Shown: positions 9,900 to 22,153, numbered from the stretch's first letter. The stretch is DNA of 64,000 nucleotides from Selaginella tamariscina (GCA_003024785.1 PUQB01000249.1:1-64000), one strand, 5' to 3'. The notes: generated from the sequence alone by a model not told the origin. Program-made: numbers and translations.

Positions 9900-11208
9900 A
9901 GTCTGTGACGCCACGTGCTCAAGTGGTGATTAGAAATGAGCATTGTTCAGGCCTCACAAAGAAGGTTGATCTACATTGAAATTCACCTTCTTATTAAATA
10001 ATAATATGTAAAACATGTTAATCAAATGTTGCTTCACTCGGTTAAAAGGATGTGCTTCATAACTTATGTTTCCTGTAAATATACATGCAAACACAAACTT
10101 GAATATACATGCACACGTATATAGAAAATTCATGTATATCTGCATACAAGTATCATCTTATATGGCATTATTATCTTAAGTATATTTTACTGTGTAAATA
10201 AATTTTCATGTTTATCCAATATATTCGTAAAGACATGTTTAAGAAAACAAAGTGTCAGATTTAAATTTTATTTACGGACAAATATTTTTTAATATTACTT
10301 GGTCGTTTGCATTCATGTGGTGTTCAACTAAAGTTTATTGGTCCTTCGATTTACTGTGTGCTTGTTAGTCATTCATTATCCATGAACTTAATAGAGTTTT
10401 ATGATATTTTTTATTTAAATATTTTGCTAGAAACTATGCATTAGATCAATACAATCATGATAGCAAAAATCCATACCATGCACATGTACATATACCTTGT
10501 CGTATGCACACATTTATGTATTAATGTATGTGAACTAGGTATTTTATACATGCAATCAGTAAATCTAGTGTACACGTACAGAGAAATAAACCTTTATTAA
10601 TATTATTGATCTGTATACTTTACGATGTTGTGTTCAACACACAGTTTCTTATATGTATTCAATGTATAGATATATGAAAGTTATATCTATAGTGTTGGAA
10701 GTGTATAATATGGTGTAAACATGCATTGCCTATTCATATTTCACATAGTGTTTACCAAAAATTTACCCTCTAAGTATACATTATTATTAAACCTCTTTAC
10801 AAGCTCTATAGGCACCGTGACTGTTACAAGATCAAGATATTATAAACAATACATGCATATATAATTTTTTGTATTTAAATTATAAAAAATGTCATTTTAT
10901 ATTTAAAAAAATAAATTTAATATTTAAATATAAAAATAATATTTATTTAATTTTTTATTCTAATAATGATATTCACATTTTCTGATCCCTTTATAGTTCA
11001 TAATGTCAATGAAACAAACACAAAGTGGTTACAATTAAAAGCTTCTTTTATTATGTTTTTTTAAGTCTTCACAACCATAAGCTGAGGATTGGCAATCTAT
11101 AACACATATACTCTCGTACCAGATTTAACACCTGCGTTATTGCATCCTTTAGCATATATTATGCAAGTAAAATGGTGTCGATAGAAAACAAATTTATTCA
11201 TACCACTA
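9900..11208. other. Remnant of the F-box downstream block, then AT-rich DNA
   Basis: 9900-9973 continues the old 3' coding region (TCTGTGACGCCACGTGC). 9974-10150 is unique to B. 10150-10634 matches the conserved downstream block of the other copies and stops at GATGTTGTGTTC. 10635-11208 is AT-rich with nothing recognisable. Confidence 0.5.
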
Positions 11209-11392
11209 ATAAGGAGTGTTCGATTGTCATATATGGGGCAATGCCTTTACTCTTGTTATAGACCATTAAGTTATTTTTTATCGCATTAACAAACGGGTTA
11301 ATAAGGAGTGTTCGATTGTCATATATAGAGCAATGCCTTTACTCTTGTTATAAACCATTAAGTTATTTTTTTTCTCTTTAACAAGAAAATGA
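11209..11392 (+). repeat. Two-unit tandem repeat, period 92 bp
   Basis: ATAAGGAGTGTTCGATTGTC begins at 11209 and again at 11301; each unit ends in a T-rich tract followed by TTAACA. The units differ by a few substitutions. Function unknown. Confidence 0.75.
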
Positions 11393-11920
11393 GGTACATA
11401 GCATGATGGGATTATTATCTAATGTGGAGTACCTATTTACGAAAGGCCAAATGGTTTTGATATTATAAGAATTCGATTTCACCAAACTTTGTTAATAGAG
11501 TTAGCATACAGAGATATAGCAAGTACCTATATATGAGTTTTGTAGATACATACACCTTTGATATATGTACATTGAACATATATTACTCTAAAGTACGCAC
11601 ACACACATTGCTACAACATCCAAAGTTAAAATTTAAATGGTTAGTTCGATCTTGCGGAAGAGAAAACTCTACCGTTTGGACCAATTTATGCACTGTCACC
11701 TATAAAATTGGAGGTTCTTCACCAGTACATCGAGAACAATTTGGATCCGGCTTCATTCGTTACTCAAAGTCCTTTGCAGAGCACCTATCTTCTTTATTAA
11801 GAAGAAAAATGGGAGTTTGTGTTTAGTTGTGGACTATAGGGGTTTGAATCAAGTCACCATCCGGAATCGGTATCCGTTGCCATTGATCCCGAAACTTCTC
11901 GATCAACTACAAGAGCAAAG

Positions 11921-12736
11921 ATGTTCACGAAGATTGACTTACGAGGGGCCTACAATTTTGTACGGATTCGTCTAGGTGATGAGTGGAAGACTGCCTTTCG
12001 TACAAGGTATGGACATTTCGAGTACACGGTGATGCCTTTCGAACTTACAAATGCCCCAGCCATGTTCCAACACATGGTGAACAACATCTTTTATGACTTC
12101 TTGAACTAGTTTGTGGTGATCTACCTTGATGACATTTTGATTTTCTCCAAAGACCAGGCGGCACATGCAAGTATGTACGATTAGTTATACAGAAGCTTCG
12201 CAAGCATGGCCTGTATGTGAAGTGTCTCTCCTGCTGGCGTTTCCATGGACATGCACAAGGTCAAGACTGTCATGGAGCGGGAGATGCCCAAGTATGTACG
12301 AGACGTACAATGTTTCCTTAGCTTTGCAAACTTCTACAGGCGATTCATACAGGACTTCTCCAAGCGTGTACTTCCACTCACAAAACTCACCAAACGCACA
12401 AGGGATTTCTCTTGGTTCGATAAGGCGGAACATGCATTTATAGCACTCAAGGACGCCTTCATTACATCTCCAAGTTTAGCACATCATGATCCTTCTCGTC
12501 CCTTCTTCGTTGAAACAAATGTTTCAGACTTTGTAATAGGTTTTATCCTATCACAAATTGGAGAAGACAAGTTACTCCATCTTGTAGCCTTTCACTCTCG
12601 TAAGTTCCTTTCGACAAAGATCAATTACGAGATTTATGACAAGGAACTCAAGGCCATTGTGGATTCGTTCGAGTGGTGGCACTTCCTGGAAGGTACTGCT
12701 CATTTGTACAAGTTCTTACGGATCACAAGAACCTAG
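11921..12736 (+). pseudogene. Gypsy-1 reverse transcriptase/RNase H remnant
   Basis: 11921-12109 encodes the RT fingers and palm up to DFLN, then TAG. The catalytic YLDD follows at 12122-12133 in the same frame. A deletion removes most of the segment between KDQAAH and SPAG. 12245-12736 covers the RT thumb (CFLSFANFYRRFIQDFSK) and RNase H (HSRKFLSTKINYEIYDKELK). In RNase H the motif that reads EADAS-like in related elements is ETNVS here, so a catalytic Asp is lost. Confidence 0.8.
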
Positions 12737-12949
12737 AGTTTTTTCAAATGGCTTGACTTCTCAGTTGGCGATAGGCTAGGTGGGTGGAATTCCTATCATG
12801 TTTTGATTTTGTCATCGTCTACAGGCTTGATTTTTGGAATGGCAAAGCGGATGCATTGTTTAGGCACTTTTACCTTGCATCGACCCCATGCGATTCTGCA
12901 TTTGTTGGGTCTTGATCGATTTCGGCTTGCGGCACTATAGGTTCATTAG

Positions 12950-13900
12950 GCTCCAACAAATTCAACACTTCTATAGGACATCTGTTTGCAATTGGCTACA
13001 AATGACTTGGTAAAGAATGTGTTCTCACACATTAGTCCTGACATCGCAAGCTCCTCTTTCTCCAGTTCCCATACAAACTACAAGTTGTTCGTCATACATG
13101 ACGGACTCATGTACTGGGAAGGTCTCATGTACATTCATGTTGGTGTTTACAAGACTCATGTGGTATAGGATTGTCATGATACCCCGGCTACATGACATTT
13201 TGGTGTGGCCAAGACCATTGAGTTGTTGATTCGCAACTATTGGTGGCCTGAGTTGTAAGGTTTTGTGGAAAAGTTTGTACGGAGTTGTGACACTTACAAC
13301 AGGTCGAAAATGCCTCGTCACGCGCCTTTGGTCTTCTTCGTCCTCTTCTTATTCCTTTTACTCCTTGGAGATCCATTTCTATGGATTTCCTTACAAATCT
13401 TCCTCCTTCTCATGAATTTGATGTAGTTCTTATCGTTTTACCAAATAGGCTCATTTCCTACTATGTAACAAGACAACTACAGGCCAGACAACTGCTGAGT
13501 TGGTGATTCACGAAGTGTTCCGACATCATGATCTTTCTGAGAGCATTGTTTTTTATCAATGCCCACAATTCATGTCCAAATTTTGGCGAGAGCTTCTCCG
13601 GAGTCTACAGGTTAAAACGGATCTTTCTTCAGGATATCATCCCCAAACTGATGGGTAGTCAAAACGCACGATTCAGACCTTGGAGCGGTATCTTCACTGC
13701 TTCATCAGTTACTAACAGGACAACTAGTTGGACCTTCTTCTTATGGCGGAGTTTGTTTACTACAACTTTGTTCACGCATCTATATGCCATACAGATTTCT
13801 TCGCTCTTATAGGCTACCATCCACATTTTGACTTTACTCCTCATGCTTCTTCTTCTTCTACTCATGCAGTATAGGATTGTCTCTAGCATCTTCGTCAGGT
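12950..13900 (+). pseudogene. Gypsy-1 integrase remnant
   Basis: Shifted frames match the gypsy-2 integrase: a degraded zinc-binding domain near 13186-13310 (TGACATTTTGGTGTGGCC, later TGTGACACTTACAACAGG where the last Cys codon has become Tyr) and a core domain start near 13380 (ATGGATTTCCTTACA). There is no continuous frame. Confidence 0.7.
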
Positions 13901-14048
13901 ATATCTTTAGCAAGCACAACAACGGTATAAGCATCATGCTGATGCTCATTGTTAGCTGGCACATGCATACAAGATTGGTGATCTCGTGTGGCTTCTTTGT
14001 CGGCATATTCGCACCAACAGGCCTTCTTCTAAGTTGGATTTTCAATGA

Positions 14049-14450
14049 TTGGGTCCTTACAGAATTGTGATTGAGGTCAATCTTGTAGCTTTCCGACTAA
14101 AGCTACTATCTACTGTGAAACTTTATCCTGTGTTTCATACTTTTTTATTAGAATCGTATCATCCTTCTTCTCTTCCTAGTCATGCCTCTTCTCCTCCCCC
14201 TCATGTGGTCATTGACGATGAACCTGAGTACAAAGTTGCAACCATCCTTGATTCTCGTCTTCATCGCTGCCAACTTCAATACTTGGTGGATTGGAAAGAT
14301 TATTTGCCTACCGATCGTAATTGGGAACCTGCATCCAATTTACTCCATATTTTTTCCAAGGTTCCTGCTTTTCATCAACATTATCCTGCTAAACTAGGTC
14401 ACAAGACTCGTGAAACTCGTTCTTATGGAAGAAGTGTTGTCACCACTTGA
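14049..14450 (+). pseudogene. Gypsy-1 integrase C-terminus with chromodomain
   Basis: The frame reads GPYRIVIEVNLVAFRL (integrase C-terminal), VKLYPVFHTFLLE, then a chromodomain from about 14217 to 14370: EYKVATILDSRL, LQYLVDWKDYLPTDRNWEP. Chromodomains fused to integrase bind methylated histone tails and steer integration in chromoviruses. The stretch is continuous here although the rest of the integrase is broken. Confidence 0.8.
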
Positions 14451-14770
14451 TACAAGTACATGATACAGGATACATGATACATGATATGCTTACAGGATAT
14501 ACCTACGGGATAAAGACACTATTTTTAGCTCATGATTAGATTAGCTCAAGCCTAGAGTTTAGCTCTTGGAGTTGTGAGCATAAAAGCTCCAACCTAATTG
14601 TTATACAATCAGTTATTATCAACACCAGTCATTTTATGATCATTCTTGTCTTGTTTTTGTCTTACTCCTTGCCTCCTATTCTTGTCTTGTTCTTGTTTTG
14701 CTCATTGCTTCTGTTCTCGTCTTGTTCCTAGTTCTTGTCCTACTCTTGAGTCAAGCCTCCTTGTTCTTAG
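14438..14770 (+). mobile_element. Gypsy-1 3' LTR fragment
   Basis: Starts TGTCACCACTTGATACA. It has the ATACAGGATA-type repeats, the segment TTGGAGTTGTGAGCATAAAA and CT-rich sequence as in the gypsy-2 LTR. It is truncated at TTGTTCTTAG and abuts element Z. Confidence 0.75.
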
Positions 14771-15811
14771 CCTCAAACTCATTCACCAATTCCATGGAGT
14801 TTTATAATTTTTCAATGGTTCCCATGTTGACTCGCATGTCAGGTAACCTTTTCATTTAACAAGATATTCACGTTTACGCCGCCCATGAATGTTCCTCCCT
14901 TTTAATATTGCCTCAACTTGAACTCTTTGTCCTCACCAACTAATTCTAGAGGCGGATGTAAATTATGATATTTATCCAGATAGTTTTCATCCTTGTGAAA
15001 TGGTTCGAATAAATTAATATAAAAACACATTGTGTATCGCTCCAAACTTTGAATACCACCTTGTATGTACCTATGAAGTGCGATAGAAACTTCCTCGGGA
15101 GAGTTGTTGGAACCTTCAGGTTTCTGGTACTTAATAATACCATATCCCCAACCTGATACTTTACATTCCATTGATGTTTATCATATTGCTGATGATACCT
15201 TTCTTGTACTGCAGTCATTGCTTGATGAGCAGCTTCCCATGTGCGATACAACTGTCTAGTGAACTCTGTTACAGAGGGAACATGATTGTCATCATCCTTT
15301 GGTAACACCATGCTTTGAGGAATACCACCCTTATTTCCAGTTAACACTTCCATCGGGTTACACCCAATCATAGTGTATATCGAGTTATTGTAACATATCT
15401 CAGCCATATTCAAGTGTTCAACCCAATCAAGTTGATCATCTTGAACATAGCATCTAAGATAGTCCTCAACTTGTCGGTTCACCCTCTCCGTTTGATCATA
15501 TATTTGCGGATGATAAGCCATACTAAACTTCAGCATTATACCAAATTATTTAAATAACGTTCCATAAACCAAGGATCCTGATCTAAGATCATGGTTTCTG
15601 GTAGTTCGTGCACTCTTACGACCTCATGAAAGAACAAGTTTGCTGCTTGTTTTGCATTTAGTGTCTTTACAATTGAAATGAAATGAGCAACCTTTAAAAA
15701 CTGATTAACCACCACCATGAGGGCATTGAAATCGCAAGATTTTGGCAACCCTGTGACAAAGTCCAAAGTAACACTTTGAAATGGCTGCTCCAGACTTGGT
15801 ATACACTGCAA
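14771..15811 (-). pseudogene. Element Z integrase and chromodomain
   Basis: 15811-15536 carries the integrase core (VTLDFVTGLPKS, MVVVNQFLKVAHFI, MILDQDPWF with the second Asp). 15536-14946 continues (MAYHPQIYDQTERVNRQVED, NMAEICYNNSIY) into the C-terminal domain (KYQVGDMVLLSTRNL). A chromodomain remnant lies at about 14945-14780: ELVGEDKEFK, then after shifts REYLVK-stop-KGYL and STWEPLKNYK. The zinc-binding part upstream (near 15850-16000) is disrupted by stops. Confidence 0.8.
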
Positions 15812-16259
15812 TTTCCCAACTCGTTTTTGTGATCGACTTTTTACTTGTTAACATGTGGAGCATGTTTTAACATACTCAATGATGTCATTTATCATTCCCG
15901 GCCAATAAAATCCTTGCTTTAGCAAAGCCAATGTATTATACTTTTACCATGTCCTACCAAAGGAACATCGTGATGTTCTATTAACAATCTTTGTCTCCAT
16001 GTTCCTTCTAGAACATAAAGTCTTTTCTCTTTATAATAAAGAACTCCATCCAGCATTGCAAAATGCACCCGTTTGAGTGCATCCATTTGACTTTTTATTC
16101 CTGTTGGAATATTATCATTTCTTCGTAATTGATGAACATGTTTCCTCTTTACTACCAGGTTCAGAGCCTCCTTAGCAAACTCGTTTCAAGGATACGCCGT
16201 CATGAATTCATCCATCAAAGTTGACATTGATGCTAACATAATACGAAGTGCATCAGCTA

Positions 16260-17554
16260 CTATATTGTTTTTTTCAACTTTATGTTTGATTTCATGCTGA
16301 ATCGAACTAACTTTTGCTGCCATCTAACATACTTCGGTGATAACTTTGGTTGCGTTTCAAAGTACCTTATTATTACACTATCCGTACAAACCGCAGTGCC
16401 ATGACTTGGAAGATAATATACCACCAATTGCAAAGTCAGAAACGTTACACTGTACCTCAAAGGGATCTTCAAAAATGGGTAGTTGCAAAACTAGCTCAAA
16501 AGAGATAGCTTCTTTGAGTTTGATAAACACACGCTAGCACTTTGAAGTCCAATGCCATGGAATGTTCTTCATGAGATCTGTTAATGGGGATGTTATCTTT
16601 TGAGTAATCTTTTATGAACCTGAGATAATAACTTATTAGACCAAGAAATGATTTAATTTCATGCACGTCTTTCAAGATCGTTCACTCGGTAATAACTTAA
16701 ACTTTCTTTGGATCCATGATAACTTTCCTACATAAGATCGAGTGTCCCAAAAAATTTATCTTGGTTTGACCAAATGCGCACTTGCTTTCCTTAGCATACA
16801 ACTGGTTCTCCTTTAACCTTTGAAACACTTTTTTCAAGTGTTTCATATGTTCCTCAATTGTCAAACTAAAGGCTAGAATGTCATCAATATACACCACTAC
16901 AAACTCATCTAGATAATCTTTAAACATCATCCATTATTATGCAAAAAGTTGCTGGAGCATTGCACAACTCAAATGGTAAGATTAGAAACTAAAATGATCC
17001 ATAATGCATTTGAAAAGCGGTCTTCTTAATGTCATTCTTTACGACTCGAATTTGATAGTATCCATATCTCAAGTCTATTCTTGAAAAATACTTCGCTTTT
17101 GATAATTTATGAAATAAGTCATCCACATGTGGAAGAGGATACTTATTTTTATAGTTATTGCATTCAACGCTCAATAGTCCACACAAATCTGCATCGTACC
17201 ATCTTTTTTTACAAACAAGATCGATGCACCATACGGTGATCAACTAGGTCGAATGTGTCCTCGATTAATCAATTCTATCAGTTGTCTCTTCAATTCCATC
17301 AACTTTTGAGGATTTAACCGATATGGGGCTCTTGCCGGTGAAGACGAACCTAACAAAATCTTTATTTTGTGGTCCACACCTCGATGTAGAGGTAACTCGA
17401 ATGGCAAGTCTTTTGGCAATACATCCTTAAACATGTTTAAGACTTCCAAAATGGGGCCAGAAACAAATTCTTGACCATCCCCTATTTTGACTTCACTTGT
17501 ATCTAAAACCATTACAAGAAATACACGTTCCCGATGTTTAACCATCTTATGCAA
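16260..17554 (-). pseudogene. Element Z reverse transcriptase/RNase H
   Basis: 17554-17240 holds the RT N-terminus (FKDVLPKDLPFELPLHRGVDHKI in part, INRGHIRPS). 17243-16989 holds [20 protein letters not shown]. 16930-16697 holds the catalytic YIDD at 16880-16891 and FGQTKINFLGH. A weak RNase H tail (LSPKYVRWQQKLVRF) is at 16472-16260. Frames change between segments, so no active protein is expected. Confidence 0.8.
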
Positions 17555-17761
17555 CTAAGTTAAGGTGAGAAACATAGGATCCTTATCAGTTAGTGTTTCC
17601 ATCCTAAGTGTTGTTTTTCTAACATCCTCCTTATTCGCTGTTAGTGTGATTCAATTATCTTCGGAACCCCTCATTTTGACTACATATTTATGAAACCATT
17701 CCATACCCAATACAAAGTCAAACCCCGTCATATTCAAGACAACTAAGTCTAGCTTAACCTT

Positions 17762-18022
17762 TTAATTTTTAATTTGGACAGGAACTGCCCTTGCTATATT
17801 ATTAGTATTTTGAAAACCTTTGCCAAAATTGATCTTTATTTCACTCATCTTTATTATATCCAAATTCAATCGACGAGCTAAACTAGTCGATATGAAATTG
17901 TATGTTGTTCCAGTATTAATCATCATTCGGACTCGGTTCTCTCGTATCCTTTTTGTCAAATATAGCAAAGGGTCAGTTTTGTCTTGAATAGCGAATAAGA
18001 CAAGTTGTGTTTGACATAACAT
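17762..18022 (-). pseudogene. Element Z aspartic protease remnant
   Basis: The frame reads MMINTGTTYNFISTSLARRL. The position corresponds to the retropepsin active site, normally D-T/S-G. The catalytic Asp is Asn here, so the enzyme would be inactive even without frameshifts. Confidence 0.75.
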
Positions 18023-18114
18023 TATCTCTTCTAACTCATCTTTTGGATCTTAAAGCGTTTCAGGTTCAGCAACTTCCTCTTTTACATTGCCTTGAAATGA
18101 CCCAATTGTTGTGA

Positions 18115-18880
18115 GGGTGCCGGACATTCTCTAGTAAAATGACCAGGCTTATTGCAATTATGACATTTTAAAACTTCGCCTACAGACTATGGGGAGCAGA
18201 CTTTGGAGCAGGGCTCTTGGCTTGTTGAGGTGATGGTAACGCTAATGGTTTTTGAAATTCGATGAGTCTTGAGGTGTCCAAAATTTTGAAACTGCCAACA
18301 AAGGGACTTGCACTTTGAATTGATGGTGATTGATATGGTCGTTTATCAACCCTTCTAAACCCAAATGTTGGAGGATAGCTCCCCAATTTAGGTTTTGGTT
18401 CCTTTCCCTTATTATACATAAGTAATCTTTTGAGCTGTCTCTTGACATTCCTTGACTTGTACCTTAGGATCTTCTTTTGCGTTTTTCATTCAAGCTAGTC
18501 ATGAAGCAGCTTTGAGCTTCATCATCGCTCACATTTGGGACCAAACGCTATACACTTTCAAACCGGTGAACATGGTCCGCCGGGTTTCCCTGAACTCCCT
18601 GTTTACAAGTTGCCAAATCAGCACACAATCGCAACCAGAGTCATCTGGCATATACTGCTTTTTGATCTCCCTTTTCATGTGTTTCCAGCTGTTTTGATAT
18701 CCACATTCACCTTCAACAATCTGCCACCAAGTCTTAACTTCTCCTTTGCAAAACTACTTGGCACATGCAACTTTTTCTATCTTTCTCATGGAAGCAGCCT
18801 CAAAATAACTTTCTATATCATATAACCAGTCATCCAGAATTTTGTAGTCTTTGAACCCATAAATTCCAAAGGCTTAACTG
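18115..18880 (-). pseudogene. Element Z gag with zinc knuckle
   Basis: Minus-strand frames read FKPVKPLEFMGSKDYKILD and WWQIVEGECGYQNSW, typical of the retrotransposon gag capsid region, interrupted by a stop after VACAK. Near 18170-18120 is the CCHC zinc knuckle CHNCNKPGHFTREC. Between them are a basic stretch and a proline/glutamine-rich stretch. Confidence 0.75.
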
Positions 18881-19449
18881 GTTTGAATTTACTAGGACCA
18901 CTACCGCCTTCATCTGCCGAAGAATTCAATTTAAAAGAACCTAACTTTGAATCATGTTTCTTCTTCTTTCTTCATATGTCTAGTTGTGAAACATATGGTA
19001 AAGTTCATCCATGGCACCCATCAGTTCATTCAGGCTGTTGTCTAACCCTAGGGGGTCGACCTAGGTCAGTTTCATCCATTTCTTCATTTTGAGCCTCTGC
19101 GACAGCCCTCTCTGCCTCAGGCTCTAGTTGCTTTCTCTTGCTCACCCTAGTTTCAACACTTGGAGAATATGCTTAGAATATTCCAAATACAAAGTTGGAA
19201 GCACCCTACATAGGTTGTACACCCACACACATCAACTTGAACCAGCATAAGACTTTTAGACTTACCTAAAATCTCATGCCAACTCACTGAGCAAGTTTTC
19301 TCTGAAGATTGATATCTCATAAGAGTAAACTCTTTGCATAGAATACAGACACGTCAACCGAAAGTAATAAAGTAGATCAAGAATTTAGAGTTATTTAAAT
19401 ATTGAAACACTCTATGACTTAAGGCAGTCCTATCGACCACAGAGAACTT

Positions 19450-19463
19450 GCTATGATACCAAT
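19450..19463 (-). other. Primer-binding site of element Z
   Basis: Minus strand reads TGGTATCATAGC two bases after the LTR end ATGACA. It matches the 3' end of plant initiator Met-tRNA (TGGTATCAGAGC) except one base. Confidence 0.65.
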
Positions 19464-20305
19464 TGTCATAGTTTTTACTTGGTACCACAAAGGTGGCTTG
19501 CCAGATGCCAACCCTAGAATCCCCTTTATAGAAACCTCATGAAGTCTGGTAAAGTAACCCATGTTAGGGACCCATCCCCTAGAAACTTAAGCCCCCAGCT
19601 AACTAAGTCCACAAACGAGGCTCACCTTGTGAAACAGGATATGCGGACCAGTCGAGCTACAAGTATCGTTCCTAGCTTAGTGTGGTTGAGGCGGCCGGAG
19701 CAAGGCCTCAACCACTAGTTCTGTAGAACGTAAACTCGAGCAATGTCTTTGAGCTTGCGAACAGGTTTCCAGACCAAGAAATTTGACTAACTCCTTGGAA
19801 GTGACGTACCCGATTACAAAGGTAAAATCCTGCCAACGATAAGGGTAAGCTAACCCAAAGGTGGGACGTACCCCTGTCATGTGGAAGTTGGGGCGGCACA
19901 ACAGAGTGTTACACCTTGACAATACAAACTTTAGCTTGCATCAGTAGGAGGTTAACAAACTCTCTTTTAAACTTAAGGAGCCTCACTACATATACTCTAC
20001 CTTAATTATGTGACAGAGCTCCCCCCTCCCTGTTTTCCTAAATGAGTAAGTGGGCTGACACAAAAATGCCAGCCCTTAATGAAAAGAGATGCCTAAACTA
20101 ACCCTAAACCTAACCCTGGGGTTAGGGCAACCCTCTAGGGGTGTCCTTAACCCTTTTTGACAAGCTACTCTTGAGGAAAAACTAACTAGTAACATCAAAC
20201 CAAAAGATAGTTTTCTAGAAGATAAGTTCTAACTTCGTTTAGAGTTTCTTACAAATACTTAATGACACCTCACTGGAACATCACCTGTTTCCTACTACAT
20301 ATATG
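19464..20305 (-). mobile_element. 5' LTR of element Z (truncated distally)
   Basis: Plus-strand TGTCATAGTTTTTACTTGG starts the LTR at the PBS side. It shares with X/Y LTRs the words GTGGGACGTACCCCTG, CACTACATATACTCTACC and TTATGTGACAGAG, and the CCCTAAACCTAACCCT region. Homology stops near CTACATATATGG, before the expected ATGACA end. Confidence 0.65.
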
Positions 20306-21336
20306 GTTCGTCACAATAATATGCTTTAAGTCCCTATAAGAAATTACTAAAAAAAACTAGATGAAGTTCAACAAAACACATTTTTTGTGGTCAAGATGAA
20401 ATTGTAAGAAGTTAGAGGTATGTATTTTAGTGTATATATGCATGTATGTGTGCATGTGCATATGTCCATCGTGATTTATACATGTAAGAATTAGATGAAT
20501 ATATCTTTATACAAAACTCACGTTGCACATGATGTATACACGTCTCTGTAGTTTGCATTTAGTATATTCAGTTAATTCATATATGCATACACGCAAATGT
20601 GTAACACATTATATACATGTATACATTCAGCCATATATAACATATAATGGGTTCATATACACATAAATATACAAGATATAATCTTCACTACTTCCATGGT
20701 TTCAAAAATATTTAATTTGGTTTTAGAGACCACTTATAAATTAACAAATCATTATGATTGCAAGGGGAATTAGCTCCAATCTTCAAGTTTTGAATAATAA
20801 ATAATTTGAAGTAAGCATGTGTATGTGTATGTGCATGTGCAGAATCTATGTGTATATATATTTGACATGTCTTCAAATGTAGACAAAATTATGAAGTAAA
20901 ATAACATACATGTTCAATGGTGTACATTTTAAACAAACATTTGTTTAGGACTTTCATAATGCAAACCAATGCAAATAGTGAATTGTGACCCTCTTGATAC
21001 ATCTATGTGTCTTATATGTATACATGAACATCTATATGTTGATATATACATACATATGTATGTATATATGCTATACATTAATATAACATATATGTTTAAA
21101 AATACATATATGCATCCCTAAGATATAACACATTTTTTTGATATATATTGTTTCAGGAACTTAGATGGGAAATATAGAAACCAATTATATAATGCATCTT
21201 AATATATATGTTTCACATATAATTTCATTCATATATAATATATATTTATTTATATATGTATGTCTATATGAAATTAAATTATTATTTGTATATTCTCATC
21301 TCATATATTAGTTTATTATTAATACTTACTCGCTCT
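20306..21336. other. AT-rich spacer with TATA/ACAT microsatellite-like DNA
   Basis: Rich in ATATGTAT and CATGTATGTGTG words; no coding frame or known repeat boundary. It separates the Z LTR from the F-box C unit. Confidence 0.5.
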
Positions 21337-21920
21337 ATGATAAATTTCAGCTGTATATATTGAAAGAAAAGGAAATGTATAAATTAAACGATGATTGGCA
21401 AAACTTTATTGAAGACGCTCCCTTTAAGCAAAACATGCTCAGGTGCGTGTGTGTGGTGTACATGTACACATCCATATACATGTCATTCTTTTCAAGCAGG
21501 CCCCATGTGCATAATAAGTGTAAGGAGATGGTATCATAAAATTTTTAATCTTATTAAAGATGGTGCTCATTAGTTGAAAGAATCGTCTACTTGGTGCTAT
21601 CACTGCTTGGAAAGTAAAACAAGCTTAATATAATTAATAATTAGTGACGACGGTGATATACTCACCTAATGTGGAAAGAATTACATATATGTGGTTATAT
21701 ATATTACAAATTTTAGGGATATATATAAAATTGCTAAGCACGTCCAATAACATATATTTATATTATCTTAAAAAATTATAATTTATTATGTATATTAAAC
21801 CTGTGGCTAATCACATGAATACTTCCTGCACTGGCAGCCTCATCAAGTATTGTCTGATTTGTGAAGAAAACGGGCAAACCATACATTGGAGTGACCTCAC
21901 ACAAAGTTACTATTATATAC

Positions 21921-21960
<40 letters not shown>

Positions 21961-21962
21961 GC
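21337..21962 (+). other. Conserved block upstream of F-box copy C
   Basis: Same block as 1513-2128, starting ATGATAAATTTCAGC after unrelated AT-rich DNA. It contains the GTGTACATGTACAC palindrome and ends in a (TA)n tract at about 21921-21960. Confidence 0.55.
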
Positions 21963-22130
21963 AACTCCTTAGTGGTAAAAAGACAGCTAGAAAGAGCCTT
22001 ACAAAGTAAACTGCCAGTATCAGTGCAACAACAAAGTGATGGGTTAACCTTTCATTTATATAGAGGCTTTCAAACTAATTAATGTGTTAAAAGACATAAC
22101 AAGAGAATATACTTTCTTTGTATCTTTCAT
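21963..22130 (+). repeat. Left inverted-repeat arm, copy C
   Basis: AACTCCTTAGTGGTAAAAAG to ACTTTCTTTGTATCTTTCAT. The inner end matches the right arm further than in A, D or E (right arm GAAGGATACAAAGAAAGC in reverse), so C keeps the best-preserved inner edge. Confidence 0.75.
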
Positions 22131-22153
22131 TTACATTATTATTCGGTTCAAAT

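Larger units (their letters stand above)
11648..14770 (+). mobile_element. Gypsy-1: 5'-truncated Tcn1-like chromovirus
   Basis: Collinear with gypsy-2 from its position ~35418 to the 3' LTR, but lacking the 5' LTR, gag and protease. In order: reverse transcriptase ([23 protein letters not shown], then YLDD at 12122-12133 just after an in-frame TAG), RNase H, integrase with chromodomain, and part of the 3' LTR. Numerous stops and shifts, plus a ~90-bp gap in RT near 12175-12235, make it a dead copy. It is more decayed than gypsy-2. The left flank is unrelated AT-rich DNA, and at the right its LTR stops abruptly against element Z. Confidence 0.85.
14771..19463 (-). mobile_element. Element Z: minus-strand chromovirus, 3'-truncated
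   Basis: On the minus strand from the PBS at ~19450 downwards: gag with one CCHC zinc knuckle, protease, reverse transcriptase, RNase H, integrase and a decayed chromodomain, the Ty3/gypsy gene order. Every domain has shifts or stops. It ends at 14771 just after the chromodomain, so the 3' LTR is missing. The LTR next to its PBS (19464 on) belongs to the same family as those of the non-coding elements X and Y, so Z may represent the autonomous partner of these elements. Confidence 0.8.

Noticed and set aside
21921..21960. TA microsatellite as a possible origin or promoter element
   Set aside because: Simple repeat that varies among copies; no further evidence.
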